NCBI RefSeq assembly: GCF_040182365.1
Contig: NZ_CP144460.1
Coordinates: 1,116,001-1,180,000 of the forward strand
Length of the DNA stretch: 64,000 nt
Direction: 5' to 3'
Origin: Xanthomonas sp. 10-10
GTDB lineage: Bacteria > Pseudomonadota > Gammaproteobacteria > Xanthomonadales > Xanthomonadaceae
Each line of letters opens with the position of its first letter. Position 1 is the stretch's first letter. The translations under genes and the position numbers were made by a program. Positions 11,576 through 23,051 of this stretch are shown here, piece after piece. Under the pieces are notes generated by a model that was not told the origin of the DNA, ran no database searches, and worked only from the letters and a program-made list of their open reading frames with translations.

Positions 11576-12528
11576 GCGCGCCGATCGCCGCTGCACGCAG
11601 CAACGATCCGGCCGCGTTTGGACGCGTCGCAGTGCTGCTTGGCGGCACCTCGTCCGAGCGCGAAGTGTCGTTGAATTCCGGCAGCAACGTGCTGGACGCA
11701 CTGCGCGCGCGTGGGGTCGATGCGCAGCCGGTCGACGGCATTCCCGCATTGGCGCAGGCGCTGGTCGCGCAGCGCTTCGATCGCGTGTTCAACGTGTTGC
11801 ACGGCCATAACGGCGGCGGCGAAGACGGCATCGTGCAGGGCCTGATGGAAGCCTTCGGCGTCCCGTATACCGGCTCGGACGTGCTTGGCTCGGCGTTGAG
11901 CATGGACAAGATCCGCACCAAGCAGGTGTGGTTGTCGCTGGGTCTGTCGACGCCGCGTTACGCGCGTCTGGCTGCCGGCGCCAGCGCAGACCAGATTCAC
12001 GCCGCTGCACGGCAGATCGGGTTGCCGGTGATCGTCAAGCCGGCCAACGAAGGCTCCAGCGTCGGCGTCAGCCGCGTGTTCGATCAGGCGCAGCTCGAAG
12101 AAGCCGTGCTGCTGGCCGCGCGCTACGACGGCGCACTGTTGATGGAACAACTGATCGAAGGCGACGAGCTGACCGTGGCCATTCTGGGCGAGACTGCGCT
12201 GCCGTCGATCCGCATCGTGCCCAAGGGCCAGTGGTACGACTACAACGCCAAGTACCTGGCCGACGACACCCAGTATCTGTGCCCGGGGCTGGACGGCGAG
12301 GCCGAAGCGCAGATCCGCCAGCTCGCCCTCGACGCCTTCCGTGCTGCCGGCTGCCGCGGCTGGGGCCGCGTGGACGTCATGCGCGATCGCAACAGCGGCC
12401 AGCTCTACCTGCTGGAAGTGAACACCGCTCCCGGCATGACCAGCCACTCGCTGGTGCCCAAGGCCGCCCGCCAGCTCGGCATCGATTTCGAAGAACTGGT
12501 TTGGCGCGTGCTGGAGCAGACGCTGTGA
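11572..12528 (+). CDS. ddlB: D-alanine--D-alanine ligase
   Basis: This ATP-grasp enzyme makes the D-Ala-D-Ala dipeptide used by MurF. Visible motifs are [10 protein letters not shown] near the N-terminus, [11 protein letters not shown], the ATP-grasp loop [13 protein letters not shown], and the C-terminal [14 protein letters not shown] metal/ATP-binding stretch. The length of 318 is slightly above the DdlB norm. It is the last gene before a repeat-filled gap; all upstream joints from ftsI are overlaps, so this gap is a break in an otherwise continuous operon. Confidence 0.96.
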   Translation: MSAPIAAARSNDPAAFGRVAVLLGGTSSEREVSLNSGSNVLDALRARGVDAQPVDGIPALAQALVAQRFDRVFNVLHGHNGGGEDGIVQGLMEAFGVPYTGSDVLGSALSMDKIRTKQVWLSLGLSTPRYARLAAGASADQIHAAARQIGLPVIVKPANEGSSVGVSRVFDQAQLEEAVLLAARYDGALLMEQLIEGDELTVAILGETALPSIRIVPKGQWYDYNAKYLADDTQYLCPGLDGEAEAQIRQLALDAFRAAGCRGWGRVDVMRDRNSGQLYLLEVNTAPGMTSHSLVPKAARQLGIDFEELVWRVLEQTL

Positions 12529-12533
12529 AGCCG

Positions 12534-12693
12534 GGATTGGGGATTCGGGATTGGGGATTGGCCAACAGCGACGCCATGCGCGCCGTTGCCATTGCCGTTG
12601 CCGTTGCTGTGGCGAATCCCCAATCCCGAATTTCCAATCCCGCGAGCGCAGCGCGCGCCGTTGCGAATCCCCAATCCCCAATGCCGAATCCCG
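12534..12693. repeat. GGGAATC-family inverted repeat between ddlB and ftsQ
   Basis: The left arm 12534-12567 is made of GGGATTGGGGATTC units; right-hand copies lie at 12612-12644 and 12663-12693 (AATCCCCAATCCCGAAT type). The element fills almost the whole ddlB-ftsQ gap. It leaves a frame open upstream of ftsQ, which could lead an automatic caller to a false, longer FtsQ. Confidence 0.85.
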
Positions 12694-12709
12694 TGTGCGG
12701 AGCACACCA

Positions 12710-13546
12710 TTGAACGCCACCCTGCGCATCCTGGCCTGGTTGATCGCGGTGGCGCTGGTCGCGTTGCCGGTGGTGGCCGTGCTCAACGGGTGGGTGGGTG
12801 CGGAGCGATGGCCGTTGGCGAAGTTGCGGGTGTCCGGCGATTTCAAGCGGGTGCCGGCCGAAGAATTGCGCGCGGTGGTGTTGCCGTATGCGCGCTCGGG
12901 CTTTTTCGCAGTGAAGTTGCAGAACGCACAAGACGCCATCGCGCGGCTGCCGTGGGTGGAAAGCGCGCAGGTGCGCAAGCGTTGGCCGGACGTGCTGGAA
13001 GTACGCGTGACCGAGCACAAGCCGTTCGCGCGCTGGGGTACCGACCGCATGCTGTCCGAGCAGGGCCGGCTGTTCCGCACCCCGCCGTTGTTGAAGGATT
13101 TCAAGCTGCCGCAACTCGGCGGCCCGGACAGCAAGACCCAGGACGTGGTGGCGCTCTACAACGAGTCGCGCGCGCTGTTCGCGCCGACCGGGCTGGATGT
13201 GGATCGCCTGGAGATGGACGCCCGCGGCAGCTGGTCGCTGGGCCTGAGCAACGGCGTGCAGATCGTGATCGGCCGTGACGATGCCCGCGCCCGCCTGCAA
13301 CGCTTCGCCCGCGTGCTGCCGCAACTGGCCGACCCGCAACGCCCGATCGCCCGCGCCGACCTGCGCTACACCAACGGCTTCACGGTCGAACGGCGAATGG
13401 AGAGTGGGGAATCGGGAATGGAGAAGAAACCCAAGCCGGCGTCGCCCGCTGCGCCTCACGCACTTGTCCTCAATTCTCCCCGTATTCGTGCACCGCTGTT
13501 GACCATTCCCCATTCGCTATTCCCTATTCCCGGCTTTAAGACATGA
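12710..13546 (+). CDS. ftsQ: Cell division protein FtsQ
   Basis: FtsQ is a bitopic divisome scaffold that holds FtsB/FtsL. After a short N-terminus a membrane helix spans about residues 5-25 (LAWLIAVALVALPVVAVL), followed by a POTRA-like region (LRVSGDFKRVP) and the FtsQ domain (LPWVESAQVRKRWPDVLEV). I choose TTG 12710, preceded by GGAG seven bases away; GTG 12695 is possible, and anything further upstream is repeat-derived. The last ~50 residues (from MESGESGMEKK to the end) come from another repeat copy. The stop overlaps ftsA. Confidence 0.9.
   Translation: MNATLRILAWLIAVALVALPVVAVLNGWVGAERWPLAKLRVSGDFKRVPAEELRAVVLPYARSGFFAVKLQNAQDAIARLPWVESAQVRKRWPDVLEVRVTEHKPFARWGTDRMLSEQGRLFRTPPLLKDFKLPQLGGPDSKTQDVVALYNESRALFAPTGLDVDRLEMDARGSWSLGLSNGVQIVIGRDDARARLQRFARVLPQLADPQRPIARADLRYTNGFTVERRMESGESGMEKKPKPASPAAPHALVLNSPRIRAPLLTIPHSLFPIPGFKT
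13397..13533. repeat. GGGAATC-family inverted repeat in the ftsQ 3' end
   Basis: The left arm at 13397-13425 (AGTGGGGAATCGGGAATGG) and right arm at 13500-13533 (ATTCCCCATTCGCTATTCCC) flank about 75 bp. The element is read in frame and forms the C-terminal tail of FtsQ. Confidence 0.82.
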
Positions 13547-14778
13547 ATCGCAAAGGCGACAAATCCCTCATCGTTGGACTGGACATCGGCACCTCCAAGG
13601 TCGTCGCGCTGGTCGGCGAGTACTCGCCCGGCAATCCGATCGAAGTGATCGGCATCGGTTCGCATGAATCGCGCGGTCTCAAGCGCGGCGTGGTGGTGGA
13701 TATCGAGTCCACCGTACAGTCGATCCAGCGCGCGGTCGAAGAAGCCGAGCTGATGGCCGGCTGCGAAATCCGCTCGGTGTACGCGTCCATTTCCGGCAAT
13801 CACGTGCAGTGCAAGAACTCGCCCGGCATCGTGCCGATCCGCGACGGCGAAGTGACCTGGAGCGATCTTGAGCGCGTGCTCGATGCTGCCAAGGCCGTGG
13901 CCATTCCCGCCGACCAGCGCATCCTGCACGCGATCCCGCGCGAATACGTGCTGGACGATTCGCAGGAAGGCATCCGCAATCCGGTCGGCATGACCGGCGT
14001 GCGCCTGGAGGTGCACGCGCATCTGGTGGTGTGCGCGCAGTCGGCCGCGGCCAACATCACCAAGTGCGTGCAGAAGTGCGGCCTGCAGGTGGACGACCTG
14101 GTGCTGTCGTCGCTGGCTTCCTCGGTGGCGGTGTTGACCGCCGACGAGCGGGAACTGGGCGTGGTGCTGGTGGATATCGGCGCCGGCACCACCGATCTGG
14201 CGGTGTACGTGCAGGGTGCGATCTGCCACACCGCTTCGCTGCCGATCGCCGGCGACCACGTCACCAACGACATCGCGCACATGCTGCGCACGCCCACGCC
14301 GGAAGCCGAGCAGATCAAGGTGCGTTACGCCTGCGCACTGGCGCAGCTGGCCACCGCTGAGGAAAGCATCCAGGTGCCGTCGGTGGGCGACCGCCCGCCG
14401 CGACGCATGCCGCGGCATGCGCTCGCGCAGGCAGTGCAGGGCCGTTACGAAGAAATCTTCGAGATGGTGCAGGCCGAACTGCGCCGTTCCGGCTTCGAGG
14501 AAATGGTGCGCGCCGGCATGGTGCTCACCGGCGGCGCCTCGAAGATGGAAGGCGTGGTCGAACTGGCCGAAGAAATGCTGCAGATGCCGGTGCGCGTGGG
14601 CATTCCGCAGCACGTCACCGGCCTGGGTGAGGTCGTCGGCAACCCGGTGCACGCCTCCGGCGTAGGCCTGCTGCTGATGGGCAGCCAGATCGAACACCCG
14701 CGTCGCCCGTCGATCCCGACCGGACGCGCGGGCAGCTTGTTCAAGAAATTGAAGAACTGGTATCGCGGCGAATTCTGA
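13543..14778 (+). CDS. ftsA: Cell division protein FtsA
   Basis: FtsA is an actin-fold ATPase that tethers FtsZ filaments to the membrane. The phosphate-1 motif VGLDIGTSKV lies near residues 9-18, the phosphate-2 region LVDIGAGTTDLAVY in the middle, and the adenosine motif LTGGASKMEGV near 328-338. The C-terminal end SLFKKLKNWYRGEF is the amphipathic membrane-targeting helix. The length of 411 is normal. The ATG overlaps the ftsQ stop. Confidence 0.97.
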   Translation: MNRKGDKSLIVGLDIGTSKVVALVGEYSPGNPIEVIGIGSHESRGLKRGVVVDIESTVQSIQRAVEEAELMAGCEIRSVYASISGNHVQCKNSPGIVPIRDGEVTWSDLERVLDAAKAVAIPADQRILHAIPREYVLDDSQEGIRNPVGMTGVRLEVHAHLVVCAQSAAANITKCVQKCGLQVDDLVLSSLASSVAVLTADERELGVVLVDIGAGTTDLAVYVQGAICHTASLPIAGDHVTNDIAHMLRTPTPEAEQIKVRYACALAQLATAEESIQVPSVGDRPPRRMPRHALAQAVQGRYEEIFEMVQAELRRSGFEEMVRAGMVLTGGASKMEGVVELAEEMLQMPVRVGIPQHVTGLGEVVGNPVHASGVGLLLMGSQIEHPRRPSIPTGRAGSLFKKLKNWYRGEF

Positions 14779-14782
14779 GGAG

Positions 14783-15048
14783 CCGGGATTCGGGATTTGG
14801 GATTGGCAAGAGCGAAAGAAAAGCAGGGCGGCGGCGAAGATAAGTGGAGAGCGGTGAGCGGGTAGGCGGTAAACTTTTTTGCAGGCATTGCGTCGAGGAG
14901 TAGGTGCGGTGAGTCGTGGAGCGCAACAGCGCATCCATGGCCCAGGCACACGAATCCCGACTTTCAAACAACAACACTCGCCGTGATGCGGAGTGGGCAG
15001 GGACCCTCGCTTTTGCGAATCCCCACTCCCCACTCCCCAATCCCGGCT
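14783..15048. repeat. Long GGGAATC-family element filling the ftsA-ftsZ gap
   Basis: The left arm at about 14783-14805 (GGGATTCGGGATTTGGGATT) and right arm at 15015-15048 (AATCCCCACTCCCCACTCCCC) enclose about 210 bp. The interior has no convincing gene. The ftsZ start follows within 20 bases of the right arm, so any ftsZ promoter in this gap is inside or next to the element. Confidence 0.8.
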
Positions 15049-15063
15049 CAAGAGGACACTGAC

Positions 15064-16299
15064 ATGGCACATTTTGAACTGATCGAAAAGATGGCTCCCA
15101 ACGCGGTCATCAAGGTTGTTGGCGTAGGCGGCGGCGGAGGCAACGCGGTCGCGCACATGGTCAACACCAACGTCGATGGCGTGGAATTCATCACCGCCAA
15201 CACCGACTCGCAGGCGATCAAGAACTGCGGCGCCAAGTTGCAGCTGCAGCTCGGCACCAACGTCACCAAGGGCCTGGGCGCCGGCGCCAATCCGGAAGTC
15301 GGCCGCCAGGCGGCACTGGAAGATCGCGAGCGCATCATGGACGCGCTGCAGGGCGCGGACATGGTGTTCATCACCGCCGGCATGGGCGGCGGCACCGGCA
15401 CCGGTGCTGCACCGGTCGTTGCGCAGCTTGCCAAGGAAATGGGCATCCTGACCGTGGCCGTGGTCACCAAGCCGTTCCCGTTCGAAGGCCGTCGCCGCAT
15501 GCAGGTCGCGCTGAAGGGCATCGAGGAGCTGAGCCAGCATTGCGACTCGCTGATCACCATTCCCAATGAAAAGCTGATCACCGTGCTCGGCCGCAACGCC
15601 ACCATGATCCAGGCCTTCCGCGCTGCCAACGACGTGCTGCAGGGCGCGGTGCAGGGCATCGCCGACCTGATCGTGCGTCCGGGCCTGATCAACGTCGACT
15701 TCGCCGACGTGCGCACCGTGATGTCGGAAATGGGCCTGGCCATGATGGGCACCGGTTCGGCTCGCGGCGACGATCGCGCACAGGCCGCTGCCGAAGCCGC
15801 CATCCAGAACCCGCTGCTGGACGACGTCAACCTGGCCGGTGCCAACGGCATCCTGGTCAACATCACCGCCGGCCCGGACTTCACCATGTCCGAGTTCGAC
15901 GAGATCGGCCGCACCATCGAAGCGTTCGCTTCGGAAGACGCGACCGTGGTCGTCGGCACCGTGCTCGACCCGGACATGCAGGACGAAGTGCGCGTGACCG
16001 TGGTGGCCACCGGCCTGAACCGTGCCGTCGCCCGCCAGACCCAGCGTCCGGACCAGCGCGCGCCGATCAAGCTGGTGCGCAACGCCACCACCGGCCAGCC
16101 GGAATTCGGCGACTTCGACACCACCAGCGGCGACGCGGTGTCCAAGGCCGTCGGTGGCAGCATGGGCCTGGGCCTGCGCCGTCCGAGCAGCGACTCGGTC
16201 GGCAGCAGCCACAGTGCCGGCAATGCCGCACCGCCGGCTGCAGACCTGCCCAACGATTACCTGGATATCCCGGCGTTCCTGCGCCGCCAGGCCGACTGA
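15064..16299 (+). CDS. ftsZ: Cell division protein FtsZ
   Basis: FtsZ is the tubulin-like GTPase that forms the Z ring. The signature GGGTGTGAA is at residues 108-116, with [10 protein letters not shown] near 20-29 and NTDSQAI in the GTPase core. A glycine/serine-rich linker leads to the conserved tail [15 protein letters not shown], the docking peptide for FtsA and ZipA. The frame is open upstream into the repeat, but ATG 15064 ([18 protein letters not shown]) with AGAGGA-type sequence ahead of it is the standard start. Length 411. Confidence 0.98.
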   Translation: MAHFELIEKMAPNAVIKVVGVGGGGGNAVAHMVNTNVDGVEFITANTDSQAIKNCGAKLQLQLGTNVTKGLGAGANPEVGRQAALEDRERIMDALQGADMVFITAGMGGGTGTGAAPVVAQLAKEMGILTVAVVTKPFPFEGRRRMQVALKGIEELSQHCDSLITIPNEKLITVLGRNATMIQAFRAANDVLQGAVQGIADLIVRPGLINVDFADVRTVMSEMGLAMMGTGSARGDDRAQAAAEAAIQNPLLDDVNLAGANGILVNITAGPDFTMSEFDEIGRTIEAFASEDATVVVGTVLDPDMQDEVRVTVVATGLNRAVARQTQRPDQRAPIKLVRNATTGQPEFGDFDTTSGDAVSKAVGGSMGLGLRRPSSDSVGSSHSAGNAAPPAADLPNDYLDIPAFLRRQAD

Positions 16300-16377
16300 T
16301 GGACGTCGGCTACGTCGCCACGGCGGCGTAGCCCGTCCGACCCGACAGCTGTCGGGGCTGCCATGTCATGTCCTTTT

Positions 16378-16408
16378 CTGCCGGATCGGTCACGATCCGG
16401 CAGCTTTT
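16378..16408 (+). terminator. Probable rho-independent terminator after ftsZ
   Basis: A perfect 11-bp stem CTGCCGGATCG/CGATCCGGCAG with a 4-base GTCA loop (16378-16403) is followed by CTTTT. It sits about 80 bp after the ftsZ stop and before lpxC, so it should separate the dcw operon transcript from lpxC. A weaker hairpin (GGCTACG.../...CGTAGCC) lies near 16310-16332. Confidence 0.75.
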
Positions 16409-16529
16409 GCAGTGGCAAGACAGCGGTATGACACCTTTCCTCACGCGCAACTTGTTAAAATTCGGATAATCTCACTGGATTAGACAGTCTGTTCAGCGTC
16501 TGTCTGCATCGTTCCCCCAGACTTCGCAC

Positions 16530-17441
16530 ATGACCCAGCAACGCACTCTTAAGAACACCATTCGCGCCACCGGCGTCGGCCTGCACAGCGGCGACAAGGT
16601 GTACATGACGCTACGACCGGCCCCGGTCGATCATGGCGTGGTGTTCCGGCGTGTGGACCTGGAACCGGTCGTCGAAGTCCCCGCCGATGCCGAGCTGGTC
16701 ACCGAGACCACGCTGTGCACAGGCCTGACCTGCAACGGCGCCAAGATCCAGACCGTCGAACACCTGATGTCGGCACTGGCCGGCCTGGGTGTGGACAACG
16801 TCATCGTCGAACTGTCCTCGGCCGAGTTGCCGATCATGGACGGTTCGTCCGGCCCGTTCGTGTTCCTGCTGCAGTCTGCAGGGATCGTCGAGCAGAACAA
16901 GGCCAAGCGCTTCATCCGCATCAAGCAGACGGTGGAAGTGCGAGAGGGCGACAAGGTTGCGCGTTTCGAGCCGTACGACGGCTACAAGTTGGGCTTCACC
17001 ATCGAATTCAATCACCCGATGATCCCGGCCAAGCAATCGCGCCAGGAAATCGAGTTCTCCACCTCGGCCTACGTCAAGGAAATCTCGCGCGCCCGGACCT
17101 TCGGCTTCATGCGCGACCTTGAGTACATGCGCGAGCGTAATCTGGGCCTGGGCGGTTCGATGGACAACGCCATCGTGCTGGACGAGTTCCGCGTGCTCAA
17201 CGAGGATGGCCTGCGCTACACCAACGAATTCGTGCGCCACAAGATCCTGGATGCCATCGGCGACCTGTATCTGGCTGGCGGCGCCATCCTGGGCGCCTAT
17301 GAAGGTTTCAAATCCGGCCATGCGCTCAACAACAAGCTGGTGCGTGCGTTGCTGGCGGATCAGGCCGCCTGGGAATGGGTCAGCTTCCCCGAAGGAACCG
17401 AGCAACCGCCGGTGACCTACGCCAGCCCCGTCTACGCCTGA
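16530..17441 (+). CDS. lpxC: UDP-3-O-acyl-N-acetylglucosamine deacetylase LpxC
   Basis: LpxC is the zinc-dependent, committed step of lipid A synthesis. The zinc ligands are visible: His in TVEHLMSAL (about residue 78), and His/Asp in [13 protein letters not shown] (about 237 and 241). The catalytic His is in the SGHALNN segment (about 264). [21 protein letters not shown] is the classic N-terminus. At 303 residues it is full length. A 230-bp upstream gap with a terminator and a GATAAT box at 16465-16470 suggests its own promoter. Confidence 0.98.
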   Translation: MTQQRTLKNTIRATGVGLHSGDKVYMTLRPAPVDHGVVFRRVDLEPVVEVPADAELVTETTLCTGLTCNGAKIQTVEHLMSALAGLGVDNVIVELSSAELPIMDGSSGPFVFLLQSAGIVEQNKAKRFIRIKQTVEVREGDKVARFEPYDGYKLGFTIEFNHPMIPAKQSRQEIEFSTSAYVKEISRARTFGFMRDLEYMRERNLGLGGSMDNAIVLDEFRVLNEDGLRYTNEFVRHKILDAIGDLYLAGGAILGAYEGFKSGHALNNKLVRALLADQAAWEWVSFPEGTEQPPVTYASPVYA

Positions 17442-17758
17442 GAACGCCATCTCTGCCGCGTCGCTTCCGGGTTGATGCGGCCCTGCCAGGCGGCGCTGGC
17501 CCCGCCTGCGTTCGGCCAACCCCTGCACTTGCCTGACGACCGCTTGCCGACTGCGCTCACTGCCTGACGATGTGTCAGGGAATGCCGCAATCGGCATCGA
17601 AAGTGTGAACCTGCTCGAATTTCGTCCCGCGCCTTAACTTTTATTTAAGACTTCTCTAACTCCTGCGGGCGCCATGACCGCTAGGATGCGTCGGGTCGTG
17701 CGTGGTCTTCGCAATCTTTTCACGCGCTGCTGGCCGCCCGGAGACGACGGCAAGGATG
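17442..17758. other. Intergenic stretch between lpxC and the convergent dciA
   Basis: These 317 bp lie between convergent stops. I see no gene with coding character and no strong hairpin with a T-run. An AT-rich patch around 17635-17662 stands out against the GC-rich surroundings. Terminators for lpxC or dciA may lie here but are not obvious by eye. Confidence 0.5.
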
Positions 17759-18196
17759 TCACCGCTTGGTCGGCAAGACGTCCTGCAGGGATGCCAGTGC
17801 CTCGCGCAGACCCTTGTGCGTGGCTTCGGACACCGGCCGTGGACGGTCGCGGTTCTGCTGTGTTGGGGAATGCAGCGGAGTGCTTGCCGTCTTGACGGTC
17901 ACTGCGGTGGCCTTCAACCCGATGGATCGGGCGGCATCAAGAAGTTGGGTCTCGGCGAGCCGCACCTTGGCATGCCAGATCGGTGAATCAACCAGAAAAA
18001 CGAGCTGTTCGCCTCGGACATTGGCCAACCGGCAACGGGTCGCCAGATGGGGCGGTAACAGGGGGCGCAACTGCCGGTCCAGCGCATCGAGCCACAAGGC
18101 TCGACGCAAGGGGTCGCCAGCCTTTTCACCCAGCGCGGCCTCGATGGCCTGCTGCGGAGCGGAAGGGTTGCGTGCGTTGGACTTGGGCTTGGACAT
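17759..18196 (-). CDS. dciA: DciA-like (DUF721) replicative helicase loader
   Basis: A 145-residue protein whose middle (LATRCRLANVRGEQLVFLVDSPIWHAKVRL) matches the DUF721/DciA pattern, a KH-like fold that loads DnaB in bacteria lacking DnaC. Genes of this family are often found beside lpxC and secA. The frame runs further upstream across the M23 gene, but MSKPKSNARNPS at 18196 is a credible start; ATG at 18205 (MSVMSKPKS) would put its start codon back-to-back with the ATG of the divergent M23 gene at 18206. The C-terminal third is low complexity. Confidence 0.8.
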   Translation of the reverse strand: MSKPKSNARNPSAPQQAIEAALGEKAGDPLRRALWLDALDRQLRPLLPPHLATRCRLANVRGEQLVFLVDSPIWHAKVRLAETQLLDAARSIGLKATAVTVKTASTPLHSPTQQNRDRPRPVSEATHKGLREALASLQDVLPTKR

Positions 18197-18205
18197 GACA
18201 CTCAT

Positions 18206-19150
18206 ATGGCGTTGAAGAAAGTTGTAATCAAATCTCGCGAAACCCGGGTACAGCGTGTAGCCCGACAGTTCCAGGGCTTTGCCGCGGATCGACCGATGGT
18301 CGTCCTCGGCGCCGTGCTTGGGCTGGGCATGTTGATCGGCGTCGGCGCAAGCACCGCCACCGGCATGGTGACCAATTCCGCGCTGCAGGCCAAGGTCGCG
18401 CAGCAACAGGCCGAGCTGGCCCAGGCGCAGCGCGCCTCGCAGGCGCAGGTCAATGCACTGGCCGCACGCATGGGCGAGCTGCAGGCGCAGGCCACCCGCC
18501 TCAACGCGTTGGGCGAGCGGCTGACCGAAATGGGCAAGTTGAAGGATGGCGAGTTCGACTTCGACGCGCCGGTCGGCGTCGGTGGCGGCGACGAGCCGGT
18601 CAGCGACATGCCGGTGGAAACGCTCAAGCAGACGCTGGGGCAGGTCGAACAGCAGTTCTCCGCCTCCGGCCAGCAACTGAACGTGCTGGCTTCGCTGATG
18701 TTCGATCATCAGCTCGAGCAGAATTCGGTGCCCTCGCGGATGCCGATCCGCAACACCTATATCACCTCGGGCTTTGGTGGCCGCGCCGATCCGTTCGACG
18801 GCGGCTCGGCCTTCCACAAGGGTGTGGACTTCCACGCCAACGTGGGCGATCCGGTGATGTCGGTCGCCGATGGCGTGGTCAGCTACGCCGGTGTGCGTGG
18901 CGGCTACGGCAACGTGGTGGAAGTGGACCATGGCAACGGCTACGTGACCCGCTACGCGCACAACTCGCGCCTGGTGGTGAAGGTAGGCGATCTGGTGCGC
19001 GCCGGGCAGCAGGTGGCCAGGGCCGGTTCCAGTGGTCGTTCCACCGGTGCGCACGTGCACTTCGAGGTCTGGGCCGATGGTCGCGTGGTCAATCCGCGCA
19101 AGTTCCTGGGCGACACCAACACGCCGGTAGGGCGCCGAGGGCGCGGTTGA
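18206..19150 (+). CDS. M23 family metallopeptidase (LytM type)
   Basis: This 314-residue protein has a basic cytoplasmic N-terminus, a membrane helix near residues 30-52, a periplasmic coiled coil of about 60-130 and a C-terminal LytM domain. Zinc ligands are present: HKGVDF (HxxxD) and HVHFE (HxH), with the intervening ADGVVSYAG and GYVTRYAH typical of active peptidoglycan endopeptidases. Lying between the dcw cluster and secA it may act in septal or general wall remodelling. A GGxxxPF insert (GFGGRADPFDGGSAFHKG) matches the NlpD/MepM-like subgroup. Confidence 0.9.
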   Translation: MALKKVVIKSRETRVQRVARQFQGFAADRPMVVLGAVLGLGMLIGVGASTATGMVTNSALQAKVAQQQAELAQAQRASQAQVNALAARMGELQAQATRLNALGERLTEMGKLKDGEFDFDAPVGVGGGDEPVSDMPVETLKQTLGQVEQQFSASGQQLNVLASLMFDHQLEQNSVPSRMPIRNTYITSGFGGRADPFDGGSAFHKGVDFHANVGDPVMSVADGVVSYAGVRGGYGNVVEVDHGNGYVTRYAHNSRLVVKVGDLVRAGQQVARAGSSGRSTGAHVHFEVWADGRVVNPRKFLGDTNTPVGRRGRG

Positions 19151-19206
19151 CGAAGGCACGGCACGCTCCGGCGGAGGTGCTTGATTCGTGAAGGCTCGCC
19201 CCAAGC

Positions 19207-19250
19207 TACAATAGGGTGTTGCCATGACAGGGCGCAGTGCGCCCTGTTTC
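19207..19250 (+). promoter_or_regulatory. Possible promoter box and hairpin in the secA leader
   Basis: A TACAAT box at 19207-19212 is followed by a perfect 9-bp hairpin ACAGGGCGC-AGT-GCGCCCTGT (19227-19247) and TTCGTTT. The hairpin looks like an intrinsic terminator and lies about 70 bp before the secA ATG. It may end the M23 transcript or act as an attenuator downstream of a secA promoter. A -35 element is weak (TTCGTG at 19185, spacing 16). Confidence 0.45.
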
Positions 19251-19315
19251 GTTTACGGCGGTCGGGTCTTGGGACCGGCGTCGGTCAAACCGTTCCTTTT
19301 CAACCGGTTTCTTCA

Positions 19316-22035
<2,720 letters not shown>

Positions 22036-22054
<19 letters not shown>

Positions 22055-22119
22055 GCTGACCGTGGAGCAGCCCGCTTGGCGGGCTGCACACCCAGCGTCC
22101 GCTGCGCGGACGCTGGGTG
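22036..22119 (+). terminator. Three consecutive perfect hairpins at the secA 3' end
   Basis: Hairpin 1 is a 30-bp perfect palindrome (15-bp arms, 22036-22065) that contains the secA TGA. Hairpin 2 has 9-bp arms (GCAGCCCGC/GCGGGCTGC) and a 3-base loop, 22067-22087. Hairpin 3 has 14-bp arms and a TGC loop, 22089-22119. There is no clear T-run, so classic intrinsic termination is uncertain; 3'-end protection or bidirectional termination is also possible. Confidence 0.6.
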
Positions 22120-22525
22120 CACGGTCCTTGCTTCCGATCCCCGCGCCGTTGGCGCGCCCCCTTACCAAAGGGGCTCTGCTTACGGATGGGATCCCTGGGG
22201 GCGCTTGAAGCAGGAAAGGGGATGTCGCAGGCCGGATCCGAGGCCACACTTAGGTTTCGTGCCTTTGGCCAAATTTCTGCCAACGGCCTCTTTGCCAACG
22301 GCGTGGCCTGCATCGTTGCCAGGTCATGCCTGGAAACCACGGCACAGACGCCAGAAGAGTTCGAGCAGCTCGATGAGTTCTGTCCCGGTGCGCCTCGGCC
22401 TGGCAGGTTCGTTACCCGCTTGTCCATCGCGCACGGGTGCCAACTGCGCCCCGCTGCATGCAAGCTTCCCCGCCTGCGCCACCGCGGGGCGTATGCTCGA
22501 TCCATATCCTGCGGGGAGTGCGGTC
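22120..22525. other. Gap between secA and the small VOC gene
   Basis: About 400 bp after the secA hairpins hold no gene I can support. Frames open here are GC-rich shadows. The last bases (GGGGAG at 22512-22517) are the ribosome binding site of the following gene. Confidence 0.4.
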
Positions 22526-22894
22526 ATGACGCTGCTGTCCAGCCAGCAATTGAAAGTGTTCGTGCCTGCGCGCGATTACGCGCTGTCGCAGCGGTTCTAT
22601 CGTGCGCTGGGCTTCGTGCAGGAGGACGAGGTGGGCAACGTGACCTGCTTTCGGCACGGTGCGCACTGCGCGTTCCTGCTGCAGGATTTCTATGTGCGTG
22701 AGCTGGCCGAAAACCTGATGCTGCATCTGTGGGTGGACGATGCCGATGGGTGGTGGCAGCACGTGCATGACCTGGGGTTGGATGAGCAGTTCGGTGTGAG
22801 CTTTAGCGCGCCGGAAGACCGGCCCTGGGGCGCGCGCGATTTCACCCTGCACGATCCCAGTGGCGTGCTGTGGCGGATCGGGCAGCCGCTGTAG
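22526..22894 (+). CDS. VOC (glyoxalase/bleomycin resistance) superfamily protein
   Basis: A 122-residue single-domain protein: QLKVFVPARDYALSQRFYRALGF at the N-terminus and ARDFTLHDPSGVLWRIGQPL at the C-terminus form the paired beta-alpha-beta-beta-beta pattern of the vicinal oxygen chelate fold. The substrate is unknown. ATG 22526 follows GGGGAG by eight bases and is the best start, although the frame is open well upstream. It stands alone between secA and a repeat. Confidence 0.8.
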   Translation: MTLLSSQQLKVFVPARDYALSQRFYRALGFVQEDEVGNVTCFRHGAHCAFLLQDFYVRELAENLMLHLWVDDADGWWQHVHDLGLDEQFGVSFSAPEDRPWGARDFTLHDPSGVLWRIGQPL

Positions 22895-22897
22895 GAG

Positions 22898-23009
22898 TGA
22901 ATCGGGAATCGGGAATGGGGAACTGCTAAGGCGGAATTGCAAAGGCAGGCACGGTGCGTGCTTCGACCAATCCCGATTCCCGATTTCCGAATCTCTATTC
23001 CCAGCCCCC
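22898..23009. repeat. GGGAATC-family inverted repeat upstream of mutT
   Basis: The left arm at 22898-22922 (GAATCGGGAATCGGGAATGG) and right arm at 22967-23009 (AATCCCGATTCCCGATTTCC) enclose about 45 bp. This copy is fully intergenic and ends about 40 bp before the mutT start. Confidence 0.85.
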
Positions 23010-23051
23010 AAGCGATTGCGTTGAACCGCTCACTCGCGGCACTCTTGTTGC

